The notes under the pieces were generated by a model. It was not told where the DNA came from. It ran no database searches and saw only the letters and a program-made list of their open reading frames with translations. A program made the translations under genes and the position numbers. Positions 25,140 through 35,200 of a stretch of 64,000 nt of DNA are shown here, one piece after another (position 1 is the first letter of the stretch; every line of letters begins with the position of its first letter). Location: positions 1-64,000 of the forward strand of contig NZ_PCPA01000015.1 of assembly GCF_002979515.1 (NCBI RefSeq), given 5' to 3'. Origin of the DNA: Microbacterium sp. MYb54 (GTDB lineage: Bacteria; Actinomycetota; Actinomycetes; Actinomycetales; Microbacteriaceae).

Positions 25140-25327
25140 TACGAGGTGCGCCGACCCGTGAAGGCGTCGGCGAGGCCACGGATGTCGAGCTTGCCCGACA
25201 CGATCCGACCGATCAGGGCGCCGGCGCCCATGAGCACGGCGACGAGGAGGAATCCCCAGAAGCCGAACACGAGGGCGGAGACGGCGAGGATGGCGCCGCT
25301 CAGGGCGCCGACGACGGTCGGGGTCAT
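25139..25327 (-). CDS. DUF2273 small membrane protein
   Basis: 62 aa, nearly all in two transmembrane helices (VGALSGAILAVSALVFGFWGFLLVAVLMGAGALIG) with a short cytoplasmic tail KLDIRGLADAFTGRR. Size, helix pattern and location between two Asp23-like genes match DUF2273. Start and stop both overlap neighbouring genes, indicating tight translational coupling. Confidence 0.85.
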   Translation of the reverse strand: MTPTVVGALSGAILAVSALVFGFWGFLLVAVLMGAGALIGRIVSGKLDIRGLADAFTGRRTS

Positions 25328-25827
25328 GAGACTCGCGACTCCTCGTTGTCATCGTTGTCGTCACCGGGCAGGTGCACGTCGTTGACCTCGACGTTGACCT
25401 CGACGACCTCCAGGCCGACCAGACGGCTGATCGCTCCGGCCACGGCGGCGCGGACGTTGTTCGCGACATCCTGGATCGGCGCCGGGTACTCGACGACGAT
25501 CGTGAGGTCGGCAGCGGCCTGGGTGTCGCCCACCTCCACCTTGACGCCCTGCGTCAGGTCGGTGGCGTTGATGGCGTCGCGGATGGCGCCGAACGCGCGG
25601 GCTCCGCCGCCGCCGAGAGCGTAGACACCGGGCACCTCACGGGCGGCGATTCCGGCGACCTTGGCGACGACGCCATCGGCGATCACCGTCTTGCCTGCGG
25701 CGTTCTCGTCGCCGGGAAGACGCGACGACGCGAACGAGCGGTCGACACGTCCGGTCGAAGCTGCCGACTTCGGCGCTGCCGGAGCGTCGGTGGCGGCGGT
25801 GCTGTTCTTCTGGTCCTCGGTTGCCAT
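25324..25827 (-). CDS. Asp23/Gls24 family envelope stress protein
   Basis: 167-aa canonical member. A polar 40-residue N-terminus is followed by TVIADGVVAKVAGIAAREVPGVYALGGGG, the Asp23 hallmark, and LTIVVEYPAPIQDVANNVRAAVAGAISRLVGLEVVEVNVEVNDV. The acidic C-terminus is LPGDDNDDNEE. Asp23 proteins line the inner membrane face and respond to alkaline or envelope stress. It is the first gene of an overlapping five-gene operon; AGGA stands 6 nt before ATG 25827. The 211-nt upstream region contains the CAGCCG repeat tract. Confidence 0.92.
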   Translation of the reverse strand: MATEDQKNSTAATDAPAAPKSAASTGRVDRSFASSRLPGDENAAGKTVIADGVVAKVAGIAAREVPGVYALGGGGARAFGAIRDAINATDLTQGVKVEVGDTQAAADLTIVVEYPAPIQDVANNVRAAVAGAISRLVGLEVVEVNVEVNDVHLPGDDNDDNEESRVS

Positions 25828-25984
25828 GACTGGTCCTATCTGATTCGTGTGGCCGGAAGCACCACTCGTATGAGGCGATCCGGGGAGCGTTACTGGGCTC
25901 CACGGATAGGACGTACGAGGGACGGAATTCCTCACGAATCGGTTTGGGAAGCTTCCGAACGCTCGGCGAGCAGTGTCGAGCGGT

Positions 25985-26038
25985 CAGCCGCAGCCGCAGC
26001 CGCAGCCGCAGCCGCAGCCGCAGCCGCAGCCGCAGCCG
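25985..26038. repeat. Hexanucleotide tract (CAGCCG)x9
   Basis: Nine uninterrupted copies of CAGCCG, 54 nt, directly after the stop of the disrupted SDR gene and about 160 nt upstream of the Asp23 operon start. It is noncoding in the reading frames I accept. It is prone to slippage. Confidence 0.92.
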
Positions 26039-26830
26039 TCAGAGCATCGCAGTGAGAACCCCGCCGTCCGCACGCAGCGCCGCCCCATTCGTCGCGGACG
26101 CGCGAGGGCTCGCCAGGAATGCGACCAGGTCAGCCACTTCTTCCGGCTCGAGGAAGCGCTCGATCAGAGACGTGGTGTTCTGACCGATGACAGAAGCCTT
26201 CATGGCCTCGACCGGAACCGCCTGATCCTCCGCCGCGGCCGTCACCGCCGCCGCGACGCCGTCGGAGTACGTAGGGCCGCCCAGCACAGAGTTGACGGTC
26301 ACGCCTGTACCGCGGGTGCGCTTCGCGAGACCGTTTCCCAGAGCGAGCATCGCCGCCTTGGTCATGCCGTAGTGCACCATGTCGACCGGGACGTTCACGC
26401 CGGACTCGCTGCTGATGAAGATCACACGCCCCCATCCTCGTTAGAGCATCCCTCCGAGCAGCTGCCGGGACAGCCGCACGCCGCTCATGACGTTGACCTC
26501 GAAGTATCGCGCCCACTCGTCGTCGGCGATCGAATCGAACTCCGCGAGGCCGAACAGCCCCACGTTGTTGACGAGGATGTCGACCTCGCCGATCTCTGCC
26601 AGAAGACGCTCCACCTGTTCCGGTTCCGCGAAGTCGGCGACGAGCCCTGACACGTCCGCCTCCGGGTGTTCCCCCTTCAGTCGCGCGACCGCCGCATCGA
26701 CACGGGCCCGGTCGCGTCCGTTGACCACCACGCTCACGCCTTCTGCGGCGAGCGCAGAGGCGATGGCATAGCCGATCCCCTGACTCGAACCACTGACGAA
26801 CGCCGTCTTACCCCGCAACTGCAGATCCAT
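26039..26830 (-). pseudogene. SDR oxidoreductase interrupted by one in-frame stop
   Basis: A complete short-chain dehydrogenase reading frame, 263 codons before its final stop. It starts at ATG 26830 (MDLQLRGKTAF) with GSSQGIGYAIA for NAD(P) binding, LVNNVGLFG, and an active-site YGMTK. A TAA at 26443-26441 interrupts it between LLGGML and RGWGRVIFISS. The frame does not shift; family members commonly have Glu at this position, so GAA to TAA is the simplest explanation. Without readthrough, translation ends before the catalytic Tyr and Lys. A sequencing error is possible. The gene is divergent from MarR, with operators between. Confidence 0.85.
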
Positions 26831-26867
26831 ATCCACTCCCGATTCCCGACAGCATCGATGCCTTCTG

Positions 26868-26916
26868 ACTTGCTCAAGCAAGTGAGACTACGCCTATTTC
26901 AGTTGCTTGAGCAACT
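26868..26916. promoter_or_regulatory. Double MarR operator
   Basis: ACTTGCT-CA-AGCAAGT (26868-26883) and AGTTGCT-TG-AGCAACT (26901-26916) are two perfect palindromes with centres 33 nt apart, between the divergent SDR and MarR genes. The common core is TTGCT-N2-AGCAA. Confidence 0.85.
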
Positions 26917-26959
26917 CAAACCCGTGGGCGAAACGGTGCAGGTGACGTATCCTGATCCC

Positions 26960-27448
26960 ATGACCGCGCAGCCGACCGACTCCCCGTTGAGCCCGGAGCA
27001 GCTGGAGATCTGGTCATCGATCGCCACCCTGCTCGAGCGCCTTCCCACCGCACTCGACGCCCAGCTGCAGGAAGACAGCGCCCTCACGCATTTCGAGCAC
27101 GGCATCCTCTTCGCCCTCGACTCCGCTCCGGATCGACGCCTGCGACTGAGCACCCTCGCCTCCTACGCGAGCTGCACACTGTCCCGGCTTTCCCGAGCCG
27201 TCTCCCGGCTGGAGTCCAAAGGTTGGGTTCGCCGTGAGGTCGACGCGACGGACGGTCGGTTCACCCTCGGCGTCCTGACCGAGGAAGGCCACGCGAAGGT
27301 CGCCGAATCCACTCCAGGGCATCACGCGCTGGTGCGACGTCTGATCTTCGACAACCTCACCACCGCGCAGGCTCGACAGCTGGGCTCCGCCAGTCGACGC
27401 ATCTCCAGCGCGGTGACCCCCGAACCGCTCTGGACTCCCACCCGATAG
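26960..27448 (+). CDS. MarR-family transcriptional regulator
   Basis: 162 aa from ATG 26960. It has the MarR winged helix: LRLSTLASYASCTLSRLSRAVSRLESKGWVRREVDATDGRFTLGVLTEEGHAKV. The DxRxxxLxLTxxG wing motif is recognisable as DATDGRFTLGVLTEEG. Longer in-frame starts would run through the operators and are rejected. It most likely represses itself and the divergent SDR gene through the two palindromes. The usual logic is derepression by a small reactive or phenolic compound; the ligand is unknown. Confidence 0.9.
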   Translation: MTAQPTDSPLSPEQLEIWSSIATLLERLPTALDAQLQEDSALTHFEHGILFALDSAPDRRLRLSTLASYASCTLSRLSRAVSRLESKGWVRREVDATDGRFTLGVLTEEGHAKVAESTPGHHALVRRLIFDNLTTAQARQLGSASRRISSAVTPEPLWTPTR

Positions 27449-27567
27449 GCGTCGGCGCTTTCCATTCAAGTGAATCCACCACCCGACTCCAGGCGTAGGC
27501 TGGAGAGAAGGACGGACCGTCCGAGAAGATCTCCCGGCACCGTGCCCGCCCGGAAGTGGAGTCACTC

Positions 27568-28320
27568 GTGGCTCAGTACGACGTCTCGAACCGCTCGGCG
27601 ATCGTGACGGGAGCAGGCAGCGGAATCGGACGCTCGACCGCCCTCCTGCTGGCGAAGAACGGCGCATCGGTCGTGGTCAACGACCTGAATGCGGAGCACG
27701 CGAACGCGGTCGTCGAAGAGATCCGCGCCGCCGGTGGTACCGCAGAGGCATCGGTCGGCGATGCGACGGATGCCGCATGGATCGCCTCCTCGATCGAGCT
27801 CGCCAACTCTCTCGCCCCACTGCGCATCGGCGTCAACAATGCCGGCATCGGCGGCGCCAGTGCCCCGACGGCCGAGTACGAGGACGAGGCGTGGGACAAG
27901 GTCATCGCGATCAACCTCAACGCGGTGTTCCGCAACATGAAGGCGCAGATCCCCTCGATCCTCGCGAACGGCGGCGGCTCGGTCGTCAACATCGCATCGA
28001 TTCTCGGCAGCGTCGGCTTCGCCGGTTCCCCCGCCTATGTCACCGCCAAGCACGGCGTGGTCGGCATGACCAAGTCGGCGGCGCTCGAGTACTCCGCGAA
28101 GGGCGTGCGCGTGAACTCGGTGGGCCCCGGCTTCATCGACACCCCGTTGCTGGCGAACATGGGCGACGAGGCGAAGGACTTCCTCGTGAGCAAGCACCCG
28201 ATCGGACGCCTGGGCCAGGCCGACGAGGTCGCGAACCTCATCGTCTTCCTCGCCAGCGACGCCGCGAGCTTCGTCACCGGCAGCTACCACCTGGTCGACG
28301 GCGGATACACCGCGCTCTGA
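27568..28320 (+). CDS. SDR family oxidoreductase (FabG-like)
   Basis: 250-aa classical short-chain dehydrogenase. NAD(P) binding is TGAGSGIG (near residue 13), NNAGIGG follows, and the catalytic set is Ser in NIASILGSVG plus YVTAK. The C-terminal SYHLVDGGYTAL is typical. The start is taken at GTG 27568, because GGAG lies 6 nt upstream; the GTG at 27556 is an in-frame alternative. Asp in VVVNDLNAEH after the second strand favours NAD. It is monocistronic and followed by a strong hairpin. The substrate cannot be predicted. Confidence 0.9.
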   Translation: MAQYDVSNRSAIVTGAGSGIGRSTALLLAKNGASVVVNDLNAEHANAVVEEIRAAGGTAEASVGDATDAAWIASSIELANSLAPLRIGVNNAGIGGASAPTAEYEDEAWDKVIAINLNAVFRNMKAQIPSILANGGGSVVNIASILGSVGFAGSPAYVTAKHGVVGMTKSAALEYSAKGVRVNSVGPGFIDTPLLANMGDEAKDFLVSKHPIGRLGQADEVANLIVFLASDAASFVTGSYHLVDGGYTAL

Positions 28321-28338
28321 CGACAGGCTGCACGCATG

Positions 28339-28377
28339 GCGAAGCGCCGGATGACCACACGTCATCCGGCGCTTCGC
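28339..28377. terminator. Terminator hairpin after the SDR gene
   Basis: GCGAAGCGCCGGATGA (28339-28354) and its exact reverse complement (28362-28377) form a 16-bp stem with a 7-nt loop, 18 nt past the SDR stop. It could also serve the convergent DUF11 gene. Confidence 0.85.
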
Positions 28378-28462
28378 TGCACAGCCGGCACCCGGGGAAC
28401 GGATGCCGCGGCTCACGCTCCTCGACGGGTGGGCGGCAGCGTCCTCCCTCCCGCGTCACGCG

Positions 28463-29089
28463 TCACTTCCGCGGCGCTCGGCTCCGCCTGTACGCGACGT
28501 AGAAGAAGGCGGCGGCCCCGAGAAGAACGCAGAAGGCTCCGACCGACACGAACAGAACTGTGGACGTCGCCACCCCCGACGTGGGGGGATCGGCAGCATC
28601 CGTGCGCATACCGGCGTCATCGATCCCGACGATCCGATTCGAGTCGGCGGAGCGGATCAGGGGCGCGCCCCGGTCTTCCCCGTTCGGCGTGGGGAGATAG
28701 ACGCTGACGATCGTCGTGACCCGGCGCTCCTCTGACGGAATCGTCCCCACGAGGGCGGCTGTCACGAACGTGATGGTCTCACCCGGCCCCACAGAGACGG
28801 GCCAGGTGGCCGTGCCGCCGTCGACGACGCCCTCGGCATCGCTTCCTTCGACAGACGTCACCTCGAGATAGTCGGGAACCGTCACCACCACCGTCGCATC
28901 GACGGCTGCGGCGCCGGTGTTTCGCAGCTGGGCCGTGTAGACGAGCTCTTGTGCGGCATCGACCTCCGTGACGCTGTCGTCGATGTGGACCGAAAGCCCC
29001 GACGGCGCGACGGCGGCGCTGTTCGCCACTCCGAGCAAGGAAGTGCCGAACAGACAGAGGCTGAGGATGACTCGGGTCACGATGCGCAT
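28463..29089 (-). CDS. Small DUF11-type surface protein
   Basis: 208 aa from ATG 29089. It has a signal peptide (VILSLCLFGTSLLGVANSAAVA), one DUF11-like beta domain (AQELVYTAQLRNTGAAAVDATVVVTVPDYLEV ... WPVSVGPGETITFVTAALVG), a linker, then a C-terminal helix (VLFVSVGAFCVLLGAAAFFYVAYR) and a basic tail. It should be anchored outside the cell membrane. It follows the giant repeat protein on the same strand after a strong hairpin and shares its core YTxxLxNTG motif; it may act as an accessory to it (inference). Confidence 0.82.
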   Translation of the reverse strand: MRIVTRVILSLCLFGTSLLGVANSAAVAPSGLSVHIDDSVTEVDAAQELVYTAQLRNTGAAAVDATVVVTVPDYLEVTSVEGSDAEGVVDGGTATWPVSVGPGETITFVTAALVGTIPSEERRVTTIVSVYLPTPNGEDRGAPLIRSADSNRIVGIDDAGMRTDAADPPTSGVATSTVLFVSVGAFCVLLGAAAFFYVAYRRSRAPRK

Positions 29090-29160
29090 CGGTGTTCTCC
29101 TGGTCCTGGCCGTGGTGTTCCACGGCCGCATTCGTTGCATCCGCGCCCTGCGGGCATTGC

Positions 29161-29194
29161 GACGGGGCAGAGCCTCGGGCGGCTCTGCCCCGTC
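29161..29194. terminator. Terminator between the two DUF11 genes
   Basis: GACGGGGCAGAGCC (29161-29174) pairs perfectly with GGCTCTGCCCCGTC (29181-29194) across 6 nt. It lies 77 nt downstream of the giant gene stop and before the small DUF11 gene. Confidence 0.82.
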
Positions 29195-29270
29195 TGGTCG
29201 TTCGCCGTCGCCGTGGGGGCGCGACGCCAGACCGTCGGTCAGGTCGTCGACCTCACCGCCTGCTCGTCGC

Positions 29271-32200
29271 TCAGCTGGCGCTCACCCGCTTGCGGTTGCG
29301 AGCGAACAGGATGCCCGCCCCTGCGGCGAGGAGCATCGTGGCGAGCGCGATCAGCAGACCGGACTCAGCACCCGTGATCGCGAGCGGACCGCCCGGGTTG
29401 GTCGACACCGGGGGGTCGACGAGGGTGTCGGCCGCGCACGCCGGATCACCGGATCCGACGACGCAACCGGAACCGGAGCTCGCCGGCACGACCACGAGGT
29501 TGTGCAGGTTCGCGCCGTCCTTCAGGTTCTTGACCGTCACGGAGTATGTGATCTCGGCGGTTGCGCCCACCGCGAGCGGACCGGACCATGCCAGCACGGG
29601 CGTGCTGTAGCTCGTCGTCCCCGCGTTCGTCGACTTTCCGTTCGTCGTCGCCGTGGCATCGTCGTTGTAATCCGCCGCCCGCAGCACGTTGCCGAGGTCG
29701 TCGGTGAACGTCGCCGGAGCAGCGTCCGTGAACGGGACCTGACCGGTGTTGGTGACGGTGATCGTGTAGGCCACGACACCACCGGCCTTCGCCTTCGTCA
29801 CGGAGACCACCTTCGTCACGTCGTAGGACGAGACAGGGACCGTCACGGTGCAGCCACCCTCGGTAGCGCATTCGCCGCCGGCGGAGGCATCCGGGAGCAC
29901 GACGTTGACGAGCGAACGGTCGCCCGTCGCCGGTGTCGTGAGCGTCACGGAATAGGTGATGACGGTACTGGCCCCCACCGCGAGCGGGCCACTCCAGGTG
30001 AGCGTCGCCCCGGAGATCGTCGCGCCGCCCGAGGCATCCTCGTTGTAGGTGGCATCATCGAGCACCGCAGACAGGTCGTCTGTGAAGGCCGCGGGAGCAG
30101 CGCCCGTGTAGGCGACCTGGCCGGTGTTCACGACCGTGACCGAGTACGTCACCGTGTCGCCCGGGGCTGCCGTTGACACATCGGCGACCTTCGCCGTGGT
30201 GAACGATGCGACCCGGGCGGTCGTCGTGCAGTCGGCATCCGTCGAGCCGATCACGCAGTTGCTCGCGATCGTCGGCGGCGTGGAGACCACGTTCGTGAGC
30301 ACGCGGTCACCTCTGAGCGGTGCGTCCACCGTCACGGAGTACGTGATCGTGGTCGTCGCCCCGGCCGCGAGCGGCCCCGTCCAGGAGAGCACGGCACCGG
30401 TCACAGTCGCGCCGTTGTTCGCGTCATCGTTGTAGGTGGCGTCATCGAGGACAGCAGACAGGTCGTCCGTGAAGGCCGCGGGTGATGCCGTCGTGTAGTC
30501 GGCGTCTCCCACATTGGTGACGGTCACCGTGTAGGTGACCGTGTCGCCGGCGAGCACGGAGTCCGTCGACTGCGTCTTGGCGAGAGCGAGCCGTGGGCCG
30601 GGGAGACTCACGGAGCACTCGGGATTCGTCGAACCCGATTCGCACGAGCCACCGATGCCGGGCGGGGTGACGACGGTGTTCGCCATCGTTCCGTCACCGG
30701 TTGCGGGTGCATTGACGGTCGCGGAGTAGGTGATGGTCACCGTCTCGCCGATCGGCAGCGCCCCGGACCAGGACAGCACGGGCGCCGTGTAGGCGGCACC
30801 GCTGGTCGCATCGCCGTTGTACGTCGCGTCGTCGAGGATTCCGGACAGGTCGTCGGTGAAGGACGCGGGGTTCTCCTCCGTGTAGTCGACCGCTCCCGTG
30901 TTGGTGAGAGTGATCGTGTACGTGACGACGGCTCCGGGGATGACCGCGTCGGAATCACTAGCCTTCAGCGCCGTGAAGGCTGCGATGGGCGTGACGGTGC
31001 CGCAGGTCTCGCACTCGCCGCCGCTGCCCGGAGGCGTGGTGACCGTGTTGACCAGACTGTGATCGCCGGACGAGGGGGCCTTGACCGTCACCGAATAGGT
31101 GATTGTCGTGGAAGCGCCCACAGCGAGCGGACCGGTCCAGGTGAGGATGTTGCCGTCCACCGTCGCACCGTTGGATGCGTCGTCGTTGTACGTCGCATCA
31201 TCGAGCACACCGGCGAGGTTGTCGGTGATCGAGGCGGGCGCCGCGGTCGTGTAGGCGACGGCTCCCGTGTTGGTGACGGTCACGGTGTAGACGACGGTGT
31301 CGCCGCCCACCGCAGTCGTGGCCGAGGCCGTCTTCAGGACCGAGTAGCTCTGGACGAGAGTCGTCGTCGTGCACTCGTCGGCCGTGGTGCAGGATCCGCC
31401 CGTAGTGGGGTCGGGGACGACGACGTTGGTCATCGTCCGGTCTCCCGTCGCCGGTGATCCGACCGTCACCGAATAGGTGATGGTCTCGGTGGCGCCGACG
31501 GCGAGTGGGCCGGACCATGCGAGGGTCGTGCCCGTGACGGTCGCGCCGCCGGTGGCATCGTCGTTGTAGCTCGCGTCATCGAGAACGGCCGACAGATCGT
31601 CCGCGAATGCGGCGGGTGCCGCTTCCGTGTAATCGGTCTGTCCCGTGTTCGTCACGGTCACCGTGTAGGTGACCGTCGCACCCGGAAGCACGGTCGCGGT
31701 GGACGCCGTCTTGGCGACCGTGAACGAGCTGACCGGTGTGGTGGTCTCGCAGTCGCCCTCCGCGGCACAGCTGCCACCGTTGTCGCCCGGGACGACGACG
31801 TTGTGCAGTGTGCGGTCTCCGGCAGGCGGGGTGCCGACGGTCACCGAGTAGGTCACGGTCGCGGACTCACCGATCGCGAGCGGACCGGACCACGTGAGTG
31901 TCGACCCGGTCACGCTGGCACCGTTCGTGGCGTCATCGTTGTAGACCGCGTCGTCGAGCACACCGGACAGGTCATCCGTGAGAGTCGCGGGTGCTGCCGT
32001 CGTGTAATCGGCTTGGCCCGTGTTGGTGATGGTGACCGCGTACGTCACCACACCACCAGGGACGACCGATGCCACGTCGGAGCTCTTCGCGACGGTGTAC
32101 GAGGCGACCGTGGTGGTCGCGATGCATTCGGCTTCGGGGTCGCAGGTACCACCGCGGGTGGTGGGAACGACGGCGTTCGTGAGGATGCCGTCGCCGGTCT

Positions 32201-35200
32201 GCGGTGTATTGACCTGCACGGAGTACGTGATGGTCACGGTCTCACCGACCGCGAGAGCACCGGACCAGGCCAGCGTCGTACCGGTGATGGTGGCTCCGCC
32301 GGATGCGTCGTCGTTGTACGTCGCGTCGTCGAACACGGCGGAGAGGTCGTCGGTGAACGTGGCGGGGGCCACGTCCGTGTAGTCGACGGCACCGGAGTTG
32401 GTGACGGTGACCGTGTAGGTGACATCGTCACCCGGGTGCACCGAACTCGATGATGCGCTCTTCGCGACCGTGTACGACTGCCCGGGGACCTGCGCTGTGC
32501 AGTCGAGGTTGTTGCCGTCCGCGGGGCAGCTGCCGCCGGAACCGTCAGGGGTGACGACCGTGTTCTTCAGCCGCTGATCGCCGGTGACGGGGTCGTTGAT
32601 CGTGAGCGAGTAGGAGATCGTGATGGTCTCTCCGACAGCGAGCGGACCGGACCACGACAACGTCGGCGCCGTGTAGAGAGCACCGTTGTCGGCGTCGCCG
32701 TTGTAGACGGCATCATCGAGCACGTCGCTCAGATCATCCGTGAACGATGCCGGTGCAGCCGTCGTGTAGGCGGTCTGACCGGTGTTCGTCAGGGTGATCG
32801 TGAAAGGCACGACGTCGCCGGCGACCACGCTCGTCGCGGACGTCTCCTTGAAGACGCTGAACGACTGCACCGGCGTGTTGGTGACGCAGTCCTCGGCCGT
32901 GGCGCACTGCCCGCCGGTCGCGGGGTCGGGAACCACCGCGTTGCTGAGGGTTCCGTCACCGGTCGCCGGGTCGTTGACCGTCACCGTGTAGGTGATCGTC
33001 TTCGATTCGCCGATGGCGAGGGCGCCGGCCCAGGAGAGCGAGGGGGCGTCGTAGACGGCACCGTTGTCGGCATCGTCGTTGTACACGGCGTCGTCGAGGA
33101 CAGCCGAGAGGTCGTCGACGAACGATGCCGGTGCGGTATCGGTGTATGCGCCGCCACCGATGTTCGTGACGGTGATCGTGTAGGTGAGCGCATCACCGGG
33201 GACGACCGAGGTCGCAGAGACCGACTTCGCTGTGGTGAATGCGTTGACGGTGGTCGTCGTCGTGCACTCGGCGGTCGTCGTGCAGGTGCCGCCACCCGTC
33301 TCATCGGGAACCACGACGTTGGTCAGGATCGCATCGCCGGTGATCTGGCTGTTGACCGTGACCGAGTACGTGATCGTCTTCGTCTCACCGATCGCGAGCG
33401 GACCCGCCCAGGTGAGTGTGTTGCCGTTGACGGTCGCACCCTCGGTGGCGTCGTCGTTGTACGCGGCGTCGTCGAACACTGCTCCGAGATCGTCGCTGAA
33501 GCTCGCCGGTCGGTCGGTCGTGTAATCCGTGGTGCCGGTGTTGACGACGGTCACCGTGTAGGTGACGACGCCGCCCAGGAGCGTCGTCGAGGTCGACGCG
33601 GTCTTGTGCACCTGGAAGGAGCTCACGGTCGTGGTGGTGACGCACGTGACGTCGCAGCTCCCGCCGATCGTGGCGTCGGGCAGGACCGCGTTGGTGAGGG
33701 TACGGTCTCCTGGCACCGGGTCGCCGAGCGTCACCGAGTACGTGATCGTCTTGGTCTCGCCGATGTCGAGGGCACCGGACCAGATCAGCTTCTCTGCCGT
33801 GACGCTCGCACCGTCCGTCGCATCCTCGTTGTAGGTGGCGTCGTCGAGCACGGCGGCCAGGTCGTCGGTGAACGTCGCGGGTGCGGCCGTCGTATACGCG
33901 GCCTGACCTGTGTTGGTCACGGTCACGGTGTAAGTGAGGACGTCGCCGGGCAGGACGTCGGTCTTGTCGACCGCTTTGTTGACCGTGTACGTCTGGACCG
34001 GGTTGTTCGTCGTGCACCCGTCGACCGTGGTGCAGGTGCCGCCCCCGGTCGGATCGACCACGGTGTTGCCCATGATGCGGTCTCCCGTCGCCGGGTCGTT
34101 GACAGTCACCGTGTACGTGATGGTCTTCGTCTCTCCGACGGCGAGTGCGCCGGACCACTGGAGGAGCGCGCCGTCCACCGTCGCGCCGTTCGAGGCGTCG
34201 TCGTTGTAGGTGGCGTCGTCGAGCACGCCGGAGAGGTCGTCCTCGATGCGCGCCGGGGCGTCATCCGTATAGTCGACGACACCGGCGTTCGTCACCGTGA
34301 TCGTGTAGGTGACGGTGTCGCCCGGGTGCACCTGTGCAGGTGCGGAAGAGGTCTTCGAGAGCTCGAGGCAACGGCCGCCGATGGCGATCTCCTGGCCGGT
34401 GGTGTCGACGGCGGCATAGCTCCAGTCGTCGATCGAGGTGTTGTTGCCCCACGAGTTCCCGTTGAAAGCCCAACCGTGCACGCCCTGGCCGACATTGCTG
34501 TTCGTCCCGGCACGACCGTCCTTGACCGGAGTGCTGTTGGCGCGCGGCTCGGCGAGCGCGGTGTCGTCCCAGTAGAGCGTGGAGTTCGGTGCATTCGGTC
34601 CGTTCAGACGAGTGAGCCGGATGCCGTCACGGCCCTCCACGTCCTCCTGCCGGATATGGATCTCGCCGAGCTTGTCGAAGTGCACTCGCGCGTTCATGAG
34701 CTGGCAGTCGGCGATCGCGTCTCCCGTGCCGTCGAGGCCGTCGAAATCGTAGGTCTCGGCGAAGTTCTTGCCGTCGGCCCCCATCAGGATGGAGCGGTCG
34801 ACGGGCTCGCCGTAGATGCCGTTGCCGTTCGTGTCGATGTCGAGCGTGTAGGAGCCGGAGAAGCGAGCAGGCATCGTCCAGCCGAACGTGCCGGCATTCG
34901 AACCGCCCGAGGTCGCGGTGAAGGCAAGGTCGGAGACGGTGAGTTCGGCCTCTGTGAGCGGTGTCGGCATCACGGTGAGAGGGCCCGACGCGCTGACGGC
35001 AGTCTGCGGCAGGTCGGCTGCAGGCGCTTCGAAGAACAGCCTGTAGGGCTCGGAACACGAGGCAGCGAGGCCCGCGGTGACCCTGGACTGGTAGCTCGGA
35101 ACCGCGCAGTCGGCTGCCGAGATGGGGTTGCCTGAAGCGCTCGCCTGGACAGCCGAGTTGATGCCGTTGTAGTTGGTGAGGTCGAGTTTGTAGACGTAGC

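Noticed and set aside
26441..26443. Programmed recoding (readthrough) at the SDR TAA
   Set aside because: TAA is the stop least prone to readthrough, and no downstream stem-loop or recoding signal is seen; a pseudogene or sequencing error is simpler.
29271..34400. Tandem repeats as a CRISPR array
   Set aside because: Unit length is about 360 nt, in frame and coding, with no short conserved repeats separated by unique spacers; there are no cas genes.
33606..35135. 509-codon plus-strand frame inside the giant DUF11 gene
   Set aside because: Antisense to the repeats; its apparent periodicity only mirrors the repeat DNA on the other strand.
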